From positions 1 to 64,000 of the forward strand of contig CANTXF010000065.1 in the NCBI GenBank assembly GCA_947853665.1: a stretch of DNA of 64,000 bases. Direction: 5' to 3'. A model generated the notes under the pieces. It was given only the letters and a program-made list of their open reading frames with translations. It made no database searches and was not told the DNA's origin. The stretch is from an uncultured Deferribacterales bacterium (lineage in GTDB: Bacteria > Chrysiogenota > Deferribacteres > Deferribacterales > Mucispirillaceae). Position 1 is the first letter of the stretch, and each line of letters begins with the position of its first letter. The translations under genes were made by a program, and so were the position numbers. Shown here piece after piece: positions 15,810 to 24,656 of the stretch.

Positions 15810-17438
15810 TTACAGTTTTATCGCTTTAGCTTCTATAATGCCGTCTATGCCCATTATCTTGCCGAGAACGCTCTGCGTTATGGGGTCGTCCACAAGGACG
15901 AAGGACACAGCCTCGGAGCCTTTGTCGCTTACGCGGGAAAGCTCGAAATTGGCTATGTTCACACCGTTTTCGCCGAGCAGGGTCCCTACCTTGCCCACGA
16001 CGCCGGGGCGGTCCGTATTTCTGAAATACAGATAGTTGCCTTCGGCCGTAAGGTCCAGGTTATATTTATCTATAAAGGTTATGCGGCCTTTCTGGTCCGG
16101 AAATACGGTGCCGCCTATGACGATTTCCCCGTCGTGGGTCTTTACTGTAAGCACGAGAAGGTCGTTATATTTGGCGTAATGGTCCGTTTTGGATTCCATA
16201 ACGTGGATATTTCTGTCTTTTGCAAGATATGGAGAATTTATATAGGAGACGGCGTCGGTAAGAGCAACCTCCATAAAGCCTTTAAGGGCGGCTATGGTAA
16301 AAGGCTGATAATTAAAGGGAGAGTCGAAAGTGCGCTCTCCGAAATCCTCCTCGAAACGCTTGCCCACCATGGTAAAACGCAGCTCCTCCGGCCTGCCGTC
16401 GATTATCTGGGAAGCCATTTTTCCCATGCTCTCGGCCAGTTCGAAATAACGCTGCATATCCTCGGGAAGCTGGGACTTCATATAAGGGATATTAACCGCG
16501 TTTGCGTAGGATTCTCCGTGGAGCGCGTTTACTATCTGCTCGCATATTATAACGGCCACTCCCTTCTGCCCTTCGTGAGTGTTGGCTCCTATATGGGGGG
16601 TAACGAATATGTTGTCCAGAGTAAGCAGCTTGTTTCCGACGGGCGGCTCGGCGGAATAAACGTCCGTAGCGGCAGAGAAAAGCTTGCCGCTTTTTACCGC
16701 GTCGTAAAGGGCGTCTTCATCCACAAGGCCGCCTCTGGCACAGTTGACGAGAACGGCCCCGTCCTTCATCAAAGCGAATTCCTTCGCACCCATAATGCCT
16801 TTGGTCTCCTGGGTAAGCGGAGTATGGAAAGTGAGTACGTCGGCGTTTTTAAGCACTTCCTCCATGGTGTCGCACAGAGTAACGCCTATGGAATCGGCTC
16901 TCGACTGTTTTATATAAGGGTCGTAAACCATTATTTTCATACCGAAGGCCTTGCACCTGACCGCAACGTTGCTTCCTATACGCCCCATGCCTATTATGCC
17001 AAGCACCTTGTTGGAAAGCTGTATGCCCATAAAACGCTTCCTGTCCCACTCGCCGGCCTTTACGGACTGGTCGGCCGCGGGGATCTTGCGGCAGGCTGCA
17101 AGAATCATGCCCATAGTAAGCTCCGTAGCGGCAAGGGTATTGCCCGTGGGAGCGTTCATAACTATAAGGCCCTTTTTGCTGGCCGCCTCTATGTCCACGT
17201 TGTCAAGGCCCACGCCTGCGCGGCCTATTATTTTGAGTTTGCCGGTATTTTCTATCAGATCGGCGTCCACGGTGGTGCCGCTTCTGGTTATAACGGCGTC
17301 GTAGTTGCCTATTATGGGTTTCAGGTCGACGTTTTTAATGCCCGCCTTTATCTCGTACCGTATGTCGGGGTGCTGGTTAAGTATTTCCAGACCTTCCTCG
17401 GCGATATGGTCGGTTATTAAAATATCGAATGTTTCCAC
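15810..17438 (-). CDS. serA: D-3-phosphoglycerate dehydrogenase
   Basis: First step of serine synthesis: 3-phosphoglycerate + NAD to 3-phosphohydroxypyruvate. The 542-aa long form has the substrate domain, the NAD Rossmann motif GIIGMGRIGSNVA, the catalytic segment LVNCARGGLVDEDAL with catalytic His in THIGANTHEGQ (TPHIGA), an intervening ASB domain (about 320-450) and a C-terminal ACT domain (NTDRPGVVGKVGTLLGENGVNIANFELSR) for serine feedback. It starts with GTG (17438) behind GAGGTGAT. Monocistronic, divergent from hemE and closed by a strong terminator. Confidence 0.96.
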   Translation of the reverse strand: METFDILITDHIAEEGLEILNQHPDIRYEIKAGIKNVDLKPIIGNYDAVITRSGTTVDADLIENTGKLKIIGRAGVGLDNVDIEAASKKGLIVMNAPTGNTLAATELTMGMILAACRKIPAADQSVKAGEWDRKRFMGIQLSNKVLGIIGMGRIGSNVAVRCKAFGMKIMVYDPYIKQSRADSIGVTLCDTMEEVLKNADVLTFHTPLTQETKGIMGAKEFALMKDGAVLVNCARGGLVDEDALYDAVKSGKLFSAATDVYSAEPPVGNKLLTLDNIFVTPHIGANTHEGQKGVAVIICEQIVNALHGESYANAVNIPYMKSQLPEDMQRYFELAESMGKMASQIIDGRPEELRFTMVGKRFEEDFGERTFDSPFNYQPFTIAALKGFMEVALTDAVSYINSPYLAKDRNIHVMESKTDHYAKYNDLLVLTVKTHDGEIVIGGTVFPDQKGRITFIDKYNLDLTAEGNYLYFRNTDRPGVVGKVGTLLGENGVNIANFELSRVSDKGSEAVSFVLVDDPITQSVLGKIMGIDGIIEAKAIKL

Positions 17439-17626
17439 GTATCACCTCATGCAGAAAATTGTAAACTATACTTCTATCAAATTTACGGTCTTTAAGCAAG
17501 CCGGAAAACCCGGCGGCGTACGCGGCGGGTATTTAAGCGGACGCAAAAACCTTATTCCTGTTGTAATTTAAAGTGCGAACGTATATGATTGATAAAAATT
17601 TTAAAATAAAAACGAGGATAAAATAT

Positions 17627-18637
17627 ATGGCTTTTAACGATCTGCTTCTGAAAGCTCTGCATAAGGAAAAAACTGGCCGTCCCCCCGTGTGGCTGATGCG
17701 CCAGGCCGGCAGATATATGCCGGAATACAGGGCCGTAAGGGAGAAAGTGTCCTTTCTGGAACTGTGCAAAAACCCGGAGCTGGCCTGCGAAGTTACCCTC
17801 CAGCCGGTGGACGCTCTGGGCGTGGACGCGGCGATACTGTTCTCCGATATATTAATACCCGTGGAGCCTATGGGCGTAAATCTTTCCTTTAACCCGGCCC
17901 CGCTAATATCGAACCCGGTACGAACCGCGGCGGACGTAAACGCCCTGCGGCTTCTGGAGCCGGAAAAAGACGTGCCTTTCGTTTACGGAGCCATAGACCT
18001 GCTCGTAAAAAAATTAAACGTGCCCCTTATAGGCTTTTCCGGCGCGCCATTTACCCTGGCCTGTTACATGGTGGAGGGAGCAGGCTCCAAATCCTTTCTG
18101 GAAGTGCGCAAAATGATGCTGAATTCCCCGGACGTTTTCCGCGAGCTTATGGAAAAACTCACGGACAGCACTATCGCCTATCTCCAGAAACAGATAGACA
18201 GGGGATGCGCCGCCGTGCAGATATTCGACACCTGGGCCGGCATACTGCCTCAGGAAGACTACGAAAAAGCCGTGTTCCCCCATGTGGAGCGCATAACGAA
18301 ATCACTGAAAAACGCTCCGGTAATATACTTTGCAAAAGACGGCGCGGCATATTTCGGCACCATGAAAAGCCTTTCCTGCGCGGGTATCGGCCTGGACTGG
18401 AAAACCGGGATAAAAGAAGCCGACGAAAAACTGGGGCATAAATTCTGCCTCCAGGGCAATATGGACCCGGCGGCGCTTTTCGCCGGACGGCAGGCCATAA
18501 AGCATTACGCGGAAACGGCCGTCGAAGAAGGCAGGCAGGCCGCTGGCCATATTTTTAACCTGGGCCACGGAATAATGCCCAAAACCCCGGTGGAAAACGT
18601 AAAATACCTTGTGGACACGATCAAGGGGATGGCGTGA
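17627..18637 (+). CDS. hemE: uroporphyrinogen decarboxylase
   Basis: Decarboxylates uroporphyrinogen III to coproporphyrinogen III in heme synthesis. The 336-aa sequence has the active-site start RPPVWLMRQAGRYMPEYRAVR, the Asp motif AAILFSDILIPVEPMG, GFSGAPFTLACYMVEG and the C-terminal NLGHGIMPKTPVENVKYLVDTI. ATG 17627 (behind CGAGGA) gives the usual family length; an upstream ATG at 17573 adds a non-homologous tail. Its stop overlaps the hemH GTG start (GTGA). Confidence 0.97.
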   Translation: MAFNDLLLKALHKEKTGRPPVWLMRQAGRYMPEYRAVREKVSFLELCKNPELACEVTLQPVDALGVDAAILFSDILIPVEPMGVNLSFNPAPLISNPVRTAADVNALRLLEPEKDVPFVYGAIDLLVKKLNVPLIGFSGAPFTLACYMVEGAGSKSFLEVRKMMLNSPDVFRELMEKLTDSTIAYLQKQIDRGCAAVQIFDTWAGILPQEDYEKAVFPHVERITKSLKNAPVIYFAKDGAAYFGTMKSLSCAGIGLDWKTGIKEADEKLGHKFCLQGNMDPAALFAGRQAIKHYAETAVEEGRQAAGHIFNLGHGIMPKTPVENVKYLVDTIKGMA

Positions 18638-19596
18638 GAGACGCTCTTATAGCTCTCGGAATGGGCGGGCCTGACGGAGTGGACGCCATACGCCCTTTCC
18701 TTTACAACCTTTTTTCCGACAGGGAGATAATAAACTTTCACATAGGGCCGTTGCAGACTCCGCTGGCGAAGCTCATAGCCGCCTCCCGCTCTAAAAAGGT
18801 AGCGCCGGAATACCTTAAAATGGGGCTGAAAGGAGCGTCCCCGCAAAACGTATATACGAAGGAGCTGCTCTCAGGCCTTGCGGAGGAATACGAAAAACGC
18901 ACCGGGCGGGAGCTTTCGGCTCTGGGAGCCATGTGCTACTATCATCCCTATATAAAGGACGCGGCGGAAATAATAAAAAAGGGCGGATTCGGGCGGATCA
19001 TAATACTGCCCCTTTATCCCCATTACTCCTCCGTTACTACGGGAGCCTGCTTCAGCAAGCTGCAGAAGGCCGCGCCGGTCCTTTCGCTCCCGGCGGAGGA
19101 AATAAAAATAATACCTTACTGGTATTCCAGCAAAAGCTACTGCCAATGCCTTTCTGAAAGGATAAAAAAAGCCGCCGCAAAACTCGGGAAAAAGCCGGAA
19201 GAATGCCACGGCGTATTTTCCGCCCATTCCCTGCCCCAGTCGGTAGCGGATTCCGGCGACCCGTACACGGGCCAGATAAAGGAGCACGCGGGGATACTTG
19301 CCGCCATGTCCGGACTGGGCGGCTTTGAAATAAGCTACCAGAGCAAGGTGGGGCCGGTCAAATGGGTGGGGCCTTCCACGATAGAGGCCCTTAGTTCCCT
19401 TGAGAAAAAAGGCAGGGATAACGTTATAGTTATCCCCATATCGTTTATATCTGACCATATAGAAACGCTCATAGAGCTGGACGAACAGCTTATACCAGAA
19501 ATAAGAAAAAGCGGCCTGAACATAACCCGCTCCGAAAGCCTTAACGCGGACGCGGATTTTATAAGCGCGGCGGCCGACATAATAACCGGAGAATAA
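18634..19596 (+). CDS. hemH: ferrochelatase
   Basis: Inserts Fe(II) into porphyrin; 320 aa. Family motifs are LYPHYSSVTTGACFS, VFSAHSLPQSV with the conserved metal-binding His, ISYQSKVGPVKWVGPST and the C-terminal VIPISFISDHIETLIELD with the conserved Glu. It starts with GTG overlapping the hemE stop by 4 nt. With hemE and quinone genes it forms a respiratory cofactor operon. Confidence 0.94.
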   Translation: MRDALIALGMGGPDGVDAIRPFLYNLFSDREIINFHIGPLQTPLAKLIAASRSKKVAPEYLKMGLKGASPQNVYTKELLSGLAEEYEKRTGRELSALGAMCYYHPYIKDAAEIIKKGGFGRIIILPLYPHYSSVTTGACFSKLQKAAPVLSLPAEEIKIIPYWYSSKSYCQCLSERIKKAAAKLGKKPEECHGVFSAHSLPQSVADSGDPYTGQIKEHAGILAAMSGLGGFEISYQSKVGPVKWVGPSTIEALSSLEKKGRDNVIVIPISFISDHIETLIELDEQLIPEIRKSGLNITRSESLNADADFISAAADIITGE

Positions 19597-19597
19597 G

Positions 19598-20452
19598 ATG
19601 AAGAGCTTGGCAGAATTTTTTAAGATGATAAAGCTGGAGCACTCGCTTTTCGCCCTGCCCTTCGCTTTTACCGGGATGTTCATCGCGGCGGGCGGCGTGC
19701 CTTCCCTCCGGGTGATACTGTGGGTGGTAGCCGCCATGGTGGGCGCGCGAAGCGCGGCAATGGGCCTGAACAGGCTTATAGACGCGGATATAGACGCCAA
19801 AAACCCCAGAACGAGCAAACGGGCCATACCTGCGGGAGCCATAACGAAGGGCCGCACTCTGCTTTATATACTGATAAGCCTCGCGGTGTATTTTTTCGCC
19901 GCTTTTATGCTGAACCCGCTTACGCTTATGCTATCGCCGGTGCCGGTGCTGGTTTTTATACTGTATTCGTATACGAAAAGGTTTACAAACCTGTGCCATA
20001 TAGTGCTTGGCCTGGCGCTGGGCCTTGCCCCCGTGGGAGCGTGGGCCGCCGTTGCCGGGTCCCTTTCCGTAACGCCATTTATCCTGTGCTTCGCCGTTCT
20101 TGCCTGGGCCGCCGGGTTCGACGTGCTCTACGCCATACAGGATATAGAATTCGACAGAAAGGAGGGCCTTTACTCCATACCCGCCCTGCTGGGGATTTCC
20201 GGGGCCCTTATAACGGCAAGGCTGCTGCACATAATAGCTTTCGCCCTGCTTATAATACTTAAATTCGCCGCAGGGCTGGGCTTTATATATCTTGCGGGAG
20301 TTCTGCTTTCCGGGGCGTTTATGCTTTACGAACATTCCCTTGTGTCCAAAAACGACCTTTCCAAGCTAAACATGGCCTTTTTTAATATCAACGCCTATAT
20401 AAGCATTACCATATTCGCCTTCACCTTTCTGGACCTTGCGGTGCTCAGATGA
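19598..20452 (+). CDS. mqnP: UbiA-family prenyltransferase, probable MqnP
   Basis: A membrane prenyltransferase, 284 aa with about eight helices. Both Asp-rich motifs are visible: NRLIDADIDAKNPRTSKRAIPAG near residue 56 and DVLYAIQDIEFDRKEGLYSIPALLG near 175. MqnP of the futalosine menaquinone pathway has this NRxxDxxxDxxNPRT form and is often next to a UbiX-type gene, as here. UbiA proper (ubiquinone) is the alternative, but the anaerobe-like context favours menaquinone. It follows hemH by 1 bp and overlaps the next gene by 4 nt. Confidence 0.85.
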   Translation: MKSLAEFFKMIKLEHSLFALPFAFTGMFIAAGGVPSLRVILWVVAAMVGARSAAMGLNRLIDADIDAKNPRTSKRAIPAGAITKGRTLLYILISLAVYFFAAFMLNPLTLMLSPVPVLVFILYSYTKRFTNLCHIVLGLALGLAPVGAWAAVAGSLSVTPFILCFAVLAWAAGFDVLYAIQDIEFDRKEGLYSIPALLGISGALITARLLHIIAFALLIILKFAAGLGFIYLAGVLLSGAFMLYEHSLVSKNDLSKLNMAFFNINAYISITIFAFTFLDLAVLR

Positions 20453-21030
20453 AAAAACGGGCTTTCGTGGCCATTACGGGAGCAAGCGGCGTAATATACG
20501 GCGCCTGCCTGCTGAAAGCTCTTGAAGAAGCCGGGATAGAAACATACGCCTGCGCCACGGCCGACGCTCTTGCAAACGCCAACGCGGAAACGGGCGGAAA
20601 ATACAGGGACATAAAAAGCTATCTCTACGATATGGGAGTTAAAAACACTATCCTTTACTCGGAGGACGACCACGGAGCGCCTCCTGCAAGCGGCTCTTTC
20701 AAAACGGACTATTATATAGCGGCCCCGGCCTCTATGGGCTTCGTGGGGCGCGTAGCCTCCGGCGTAAGCTCAAACCTGCCGGAGCGCTGCGCGGACGTGG
20801 CCCTGAAAGAGCGCAGGCCGTTAGCCGTTCTTTTCAGAGAAACCCCGCTCTCCGCCATACATCTTGAAAACCTGCTCAGGCTTTCGAGGGCGGGAACCTT
20901 AATAATGCCCGCCGCGCCCGCTTTTTACGGAAAGCCGGAAAGTATAGGCGACCTCGTTAATTTCACCGTAGGCAAAGTCCTTGACGTGCTTGGCATAGAC
21001 AACGGCCTTTATAAAAGGTGGGGCGGATGA
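20449..21030 (+). CDS. ubiX: UbiX/MqnQ-type flavin prenyltransferase
   Basis: Makes prenylated FMN for UbiD-type decarboxylases; 193 aa, dodecameric family. Motifs are AITGASGVIYGACLLKAL at the start, AAPASMGFVGRVASGVSSNL in the middle, and RRPLAVLFRETPLSAIHLENLLRLSRAGTLIMPAAPAFY near the end. Coupled to mqnP by an ATGA overlap, which supports a joint role in menaquinone synthesis. The partner decarboxylase is not in the window. Confidence 0.94.
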   Translation: MKKRAFVAITGASGVIYGACLLKALEEAGIETYACATADALANANAETGGKYRDIKSYLYDMGVKNTILYSEDDHGAPPASGSFKTDYYIAAPASMGFVGRVASGVSSNLPERCADVALKERRPLAVLFRETPLSAIHLENLLRLSRAGTLIMPAAPAFYGKPESIGDLVNFTVGKVLDVLGIDNGLYKRWGG

Positions 21031-21497
21031 AGATACTCTGCCCGGAATGTTTCTCGCAGATTACGGACGTAAAGAAAGGCACGGCCGTATGCGGAAACTG
21101 CGGCTCCCGGTTCGACATGAAAGCCAAAACCGGCATTTTCAAGGTGCGGCTGGACGGGGGATATATAAAAGAAGGCATGACCCACCGCGACGTTGTAAAA
21201 AGCCTTGAGGAAGGCGGCATTCTGGCCGATGAATATATAGCCGCCCCTAATGGGCCGTGGATAACTATTTACGATTCGCCGTTTGTAAGCTATATTCCCA
21301 AAAAGGGAACAAAAAAGCTGAAATCCGCCAGAACCGCAGTTACTCTGTACAGGAAACGGCGGGCGGGACGGGCCGCCATAATAGCCCTTACCGCCCTTCT
21401 GGGGCTTTCCGCGGCTGTAAATATATTTCTCCTCACCCTGATGAACAGGATGCAGGACCGTATAGAGATTCTCGTAGGCAAAATAACCGGAGGCTGA
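21027..21497 (+). CDS. zinc-ribbon protein with C-terminal membrane anchor
   Basis: A 156-aa protein. Residues 4-25 hold two CxxC pairs (CPECF and CGNCGS), a zinc ribbon of the kind found in MJ0042-like proteins. A middle domain (VRLDGGYIKEGMTHRDVVKSLEEGGILADEYI ... FVSYIP) resembles small GYF-like folds. Residues about 121-142 are a membrane helix. The ATG (21027) overlaps the ubiX stop as ATGA. Function unknown; perhaps a membrane sensor or scaffold. Confidence 0.65.
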   Translation: MKILCPECFSQITDVKKGTAVCGNCGSRFDMKAKTGIFKVRLDGGYIKEGMTHRDVVKSLEEGGILADEYIAAPNGPWITIYDSPFVSYIPKKGTKKLKSARTAVTLYRKRRAGRAAIIALTALLGLSAAVNIFLLTLMNRMQDRIEILVGKITGG

Positions 21498-21502
21498 AAA
21501 AA

Positions 21503-21886
21503 ATGGATAAGTCGGAAGGCAAGGACTGGTTTGCCAGAACCCTTAACAATTTTACGGAAGAAACGGCGAAGGTATATAAAATATCCCGGCTGAAGCTGGA
21601 AATAGGAACGGCGAACAAAAGCCGAAACGAAAAGCTGAGCCTTATAAGCCGCAGGCTGGTGGAGCTTATAAAAGAGGGAAAGATAGACCCTGCCCCTTTC
21701 GAGCCGGAATACTCCGCCATATTGAGCCTTGAAGCAAAAACCGCGGCTCTGGAGCAGGAAATATACGAATTGAAATCCACCCTGAAAATAGGCCTTGGCC
21801 GCCGGATGGACTCCAACCCGCCCGAAAACCTGCCTGCCGAGCGCCCGGAAGATACGGCGGATAAAACGGAGAACGCCCAAAAATGA
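21503..21886 (+). CDS. coiled-coil protein of unknown function
   Basis: A 127-aa soluble, highly charged protein. Residues 15-95 are predicted alpha-helical with heptad-like spacing (VYKISRLKLEIGTANKSRNEKL, LEAKTAALEQEIYELKS), followed by a disordered acidic tail (PENLPAERPEDTADKTE). GGAGG before the ATG supports this start. It overlaps the next lipoprotein gene by 4 nt. Confidence 0.65.
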   Translation: MDKSEGKDWFARTLNNFTEETAKVYKISRLKLEIGTANKSRNEKLSLISRRLVELIKEGKIDPAPFEPEYSAILSLEAKTAALEQEIYELKSTLKIGLGRRMDSNPPENLPAERPEDTADKTENAQK

Positions 21887-22332
21887 AGAAAACGCTGCTT
21901 TACGTCTGTTTTGTGGCGGCGTTGTTTCTCACCGGTTGCGCAGGCCTTTTCGCCACAAACGACAAATTGTCGGACGCGTACCCTCTGGCGGCATCGGACG
22001 GCAATATGACCGTCTTTTACGACCCGGGCCCGGCTGTTATAAATATGGCTGTAAAAAATACCGGCAGCGCATTTATGAGCAATCTCTCGGTAGCCTTTAC
22101 CTGCGTAATGCCGAAAAAAACGGACACCCGGATATATTCCCTGGGAAATCTGAAGCCGTATTTCAATAAAAAGCTCACGGTTCCCGCCGTATTTGCCGAC
22201 TGCGTCTCCTTTACGGCGGAATATACCTTCCTGCCCTACGCCGACGGCGGGTTTATAAACGACGGCAGTATAGACAACGGTTTCCAGAGGATACCTCCCA
22301 ACCCTGTGGAAGGGGTTATAGTATTTAAATAA
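21883..22332 (+). CDS. lipoprotein of unknown function
   Basis: A 149-aa protein with lipobox LTGC (Cys19). The mature domain reads as a beta-sandwich (MTVFYDPGPAVINMAVKNTGSAFMSNLSVAFTCVMP). It overlaps the coiled-coil gene and continues the same operon. No known family recognised. Confidence 0.65.
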   Translation: MKKTLLYVCFVAALFLTGCAGLFATNDKLSDAYPLAASDGNMTVFYDPGPAVINMAVKNTGSAFMSNLSVAFTCVMPKKTDTRIYSLGNLKPYFNKKLTVPAVFADCVSFTAEYTFLPYADGGFINDGSIDNGFQRIPPNPVEGVIVFK

Positions 22333-22364
22333 CCGGTATTGTTTCCGGCGGCAAGGTGACTATT

Positions 22365-22604
22365 ATGGAAATTAAAAAAATCAGGACTGAAGCCGAATAC
22401 GCGCGCGCCCTTATGAGGATGGAGCAACTTATGTTCAACGTGCTGCCGTTTTCGCCGGAAGGGGAAGAGCTTGAAAAGCTCTCCAAAATGGTGGAGCAGT
22501 ACGAAAACGAAAACTTCCTCTATGTGGACGACGGAGCAAACCCTAACAGAATGAACGGGGAAAATACCACCCTGACCCACCTTAAGAAAAAACCGCGCCC
22601 CTGA
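22365..22604 (+). CDS. HigA-like antitoxin fragment without HTH
   Basis: A 79-aa protein. Residues 1-47 (MEIKKIRTEAEYARALMRME, then LPFSPEGEELEKLSKMVEQYE) match the N-terminal part of HigA-type antitoxins of the COG5499 kind. The HTH that normally follows is missing; the chain ends in a short polar tail. No HigB toxin lies next to it. ATG 22365 has AAGGTG as ribosome site; GTG 22356 is in frame but lacks one. It may be a stand-alone antitoxin remnant or a co-opted small domain. Confidence 0.6.
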   Translation: MEIKKIRTEAEYARALMRMEQLMFNVLPFSPEGEELEKLSKMVEQYENENFLYVDDGANPNRMNGENTTLTHLKKKPRP

Positions 22605-22654
22605 AAAGGCGCTCTCCGTACGTCGGGCAATCCGCCGGCGCATATTGTCAGGAC

Positions 22655-22689
22655 GGCGCGCAGGCGGCTTTTCCGCGCCGCGCCTTTTT
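22655..22689 (+). terminator. terminator of the hem-mqn operon
   Basis: Outer stem GGCGCG/CGCGCC, inner stem GCGG/CCGC, loop CTTTT, then five T. It ends the transcription unit that begins at hemE. Confidence 0.8.
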
Positions 22690-22733
22690 AATATTAGCTT
22701 GAAAGAAGAGTGTATATGGCTTAATATGGCTCT

Positions 22734-23270
22734 ATGGATACCATAATAATAAACGCAAGCCCCCGGCCGGAAGGAAATTCCGCTTTTCTCGCCTCAAAAT
22801 TCAAAGAAAAATACGGCGATAAATGCAGGCTTATAAACCTTGCGGAAACGGATATCAAAAGCTGCCGCGCCTGCCGTTCCTGCCGTACGAACAACAGTCT
22901 GTGCGTTATGGACGACTCTATGAAAGACATATATCCCGGGCTTCTGGCGGCGGAGCGGATAATATTTATATCTCCCAACCATTTCGGCTTTCTTTCGAGC
23001 CTTGGCAAAATATTTGCGGACAGGTGGTACTGCCTTAAAACGGAAAGCAGAAAGTCCAGATTCGAGGAAGGCAAAAAAGCCCTTTTCTTTCTGGTTCAGG
23101 GAGACCCTTCACGGGACCGGGGAAAGAATATCTGCGAATGGGCCAGGCATTTTTTCACAAGCTACGGCTTCAAATACTTTGCCATGACCATACCCGGGTG
23201 TTCCGACGATAACGCGGACGGAGTAAAAAACAAGCTGGACGAAGCGATTATGAGCGCGTCCATATTTTAG
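22734..23270 (+). CDS. NADPH-dependent FMN reductase / Fe-S flavoprotein family
   Basis: A 178-aa flavodoxin-fold protein. The FMN phosphate loop is INASPRPEGNSAFLA (residues 5-19). SCRACRSCRTNNSLCVMDD near residue 44 is the compact Cys cluster of iron-sulfur flavoproteins and related reductases. ISPNHFGFLSS is the second FMN loop. It probably reduces FMN or an electron acceptor in the cytoplasm; whether the cluster is assembled is not provable here. It lies alone between the hem-mqn terminator and fba. Confidence 0.8.
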   Translation: MDTIIINASPRPEGNSAFLASKFKEKYGDKCRLINLAETDIKSCRACRSCRTNNSLCVMDDSMKDIYPGLLAAERIIFISPNHFGFLSSLGKIFADRWYCLKTESRKSRFEEGKKALFFLVQGDPSRDRGKNICEWARHFFTSYGFKYFAMTIPGCSDDNADGVKNKLDEAIMSASIF

Positions 23271-23310
23271 AGCGAAGGAACGAACAGTCATATAAATCAA
23301 GGAGGCTCCA

Positions 23311-24291
23311 ATGGCAGTATCTTACAAAGAACTCGGTCTGGTAAACACAAAGGAAATGTTTGCCGACGCCATGAAAAACGGCTACGCGGTACCGGCCTAC
23401 AACTTCAACAACCTGGAACAGCTTCAGGCCATAATACAGGCCTGCGCCGAAAGCAAATCGCCCGTAATACTCCAGATATCCAAAGGCGCCCGCAACTACG
23501 CCAACGCCACCATACTCCGCTATCTGGCGGTAGGCGCGGTGGAATACGCCAAGGAGCTGGGCTGCAATATACCCATAGCCCTCCATCTGGACCACGGAGA
23601 CAGCTACGAGCTTTGCGTGGACTGTATAGAAAAAGGCTTCTCGTCCGTTATGATAGACGGCTCCCACCTGCCCTTCGACGAAAACGTAGCCCTTACCAAA
23701 AAAGTAGTGGACTACGCCCATAAGCACGACGTTACCGTGGAAGGAGAGCTGGGAGTGCTGGCCGGCATAGAAGACGAAGTCGCCCACGAGCACTCAAACT
23801 ACACGGACCCTAACCAGGTAGAAGATTTCGTCAAAAAAACCGGCGTGGATTCTCTTGCCATATCCATAGGAACCTCCCACGGAGCATACAAATTTAAAGT
23901 AAAGCCGGGCGAAAGCGTGCCGCCGCTTCGTTTCGACATACTGGAGGAAGTGGAAAAAAGGCTTCCCGATTTTCCCATAGTTCTCCACGGAGCCTCGTCC
24001 GTACTTCAGGAATATGTAAAACTGATAAACCAATACGGCGGCAAAATGGAAAACGCGGTGGGCGTACCTGAGGAGCAGCTCAGAAAAGCGGCTAAAAGCG
24101 CGGTATGCAAAATAAATATCGACTCGGACGGCCGCCTGGCATTTACCGCCAAAGTAAGGGAATATTTGGCGCAGAACCCGGCCGAATTCGACCCGAGAAA
24201 ATATCTCGGCGCAGCCCGTTCGGAGCTTGTAAAGGCGTATAAGCACAAAAACGAGAGCGTTCTGGGAAGCGCGGGCCGCGTAAACTGTTAA
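23311..24291 (+). CDS. fba: class II fructose-1,6-bisphosphate aldolase
   Basis: Zinc-dependent aldolase of glycolysis and gluconeogenesis; 326 aa. AVPAYNFNNLEQLQAI is the typical start, LHLDHGDSYE carries the catalytic Asp and a zinc His, DGSHLPFDENV follows, GELGVLAGIEDE binds metal, IGTSHGAYK provides another zinc His, LHGASSV the third, and KINIDSD lies near the end. RBS AGGAGG precedes the ATG. A UUCG-capped terminator lies just after the stop. Confidence 0.96.
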   Translation: MAVSYKELGLVNTKEMFADAMKNGYAVPAYNFNNLEQLQAIIQACAESKSPVILQISKGARNYANATILRYLAVGAVEYAKELGCNIPIALHLDHGDSYELCVDCIEKGFSSVMIDGSHLPFDENVALTKKVVDYAHKHDVTVEGELGVLAGIEDEVAHEHSNYTDPNQVEDFVKKTGVDSLAISIGTSHGAYKFKVKPGESVPPLRFDILEEVEKRLPDFPIVLHGASSVLQEYVKLINQYGGKMENAVGVPEEQLRKAAKSAVCKINIDSDGRLAFTAKVREYLAQNPAEFDPRKYLGAARSELVKAYKHKNESVLGSAGRVNC

Positions 24292-24302
24292 AAATATCGC
24301 GC

Positions 24303-24322
24303 GGGCCTTCGGGCCCTCTTTT
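24303..24322 (+). terminator. terminator of fba
   Basis: GGGCC, UUCG tetraloop, GGCCC, then TCTTTT. It overlaps the leader of the next gene, so it could also attenuate read-through. Confidence 0.75.
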
Positions 24323-24344
24323 CTGTTAAGGAGAGGTATTTAAA

Positions 24345-24656
24345 TTGTTGGAAAACGGCACGGCCTTCTGCCGCCGCTGCGGAGAAAGAATACCCGAAAC
24401 CGCAGATACATGCCCTTATTGCCGCTCAAAGCAGTATATTTCCGCTGATGAATACGGCAAAAATAAAATAACCGCCGCCATACTTGCCCTTGTTCTCGGA
24501 GGCATAGGCGCTCATAAATTCTATCTGGGCAAGCCGGGGCAGGGAATACTTTATATCCTTTTCTGCTGGACCTTTATTCCGTCCATAATATCCCTGGCGG
24601 AAGCGATAATATATTTTACCATACCTAAAGAACAATTCCGAGCAAAATACGGATAA
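24345..24656 (+). CDS. zinc-ribbon TM2-domain membrane protein
   Basis: A 103-aa protein. An N-terminal zinc ribbon (FCRRCGERIPETADTCPYC) is followed by a TM2 domain with two helices around the signature GGIGAHKFYLGKPGQGILYI. It begins with TTG (24345) behind AAGGAGAGG; no ATG is available. TM2 proteins are small inner-membrane proteins of uncertain role. Confidence 0.8.
   Translation: MLENGTAFCRRCGERIPETADTCPYCRSKQYISADEYGKNKITAAILALVLGGIGAHKFYLGKPGQGILYILFCWTFIPSIISLAEAIIYFTIPKEQFRAKYG

Noticed and set aside
16134-17420. 428-codon plus-strand frame opposite serA
   Set aside because: Shadow of serA caused by its codon bias; the translated sequence has no recognisable motif.
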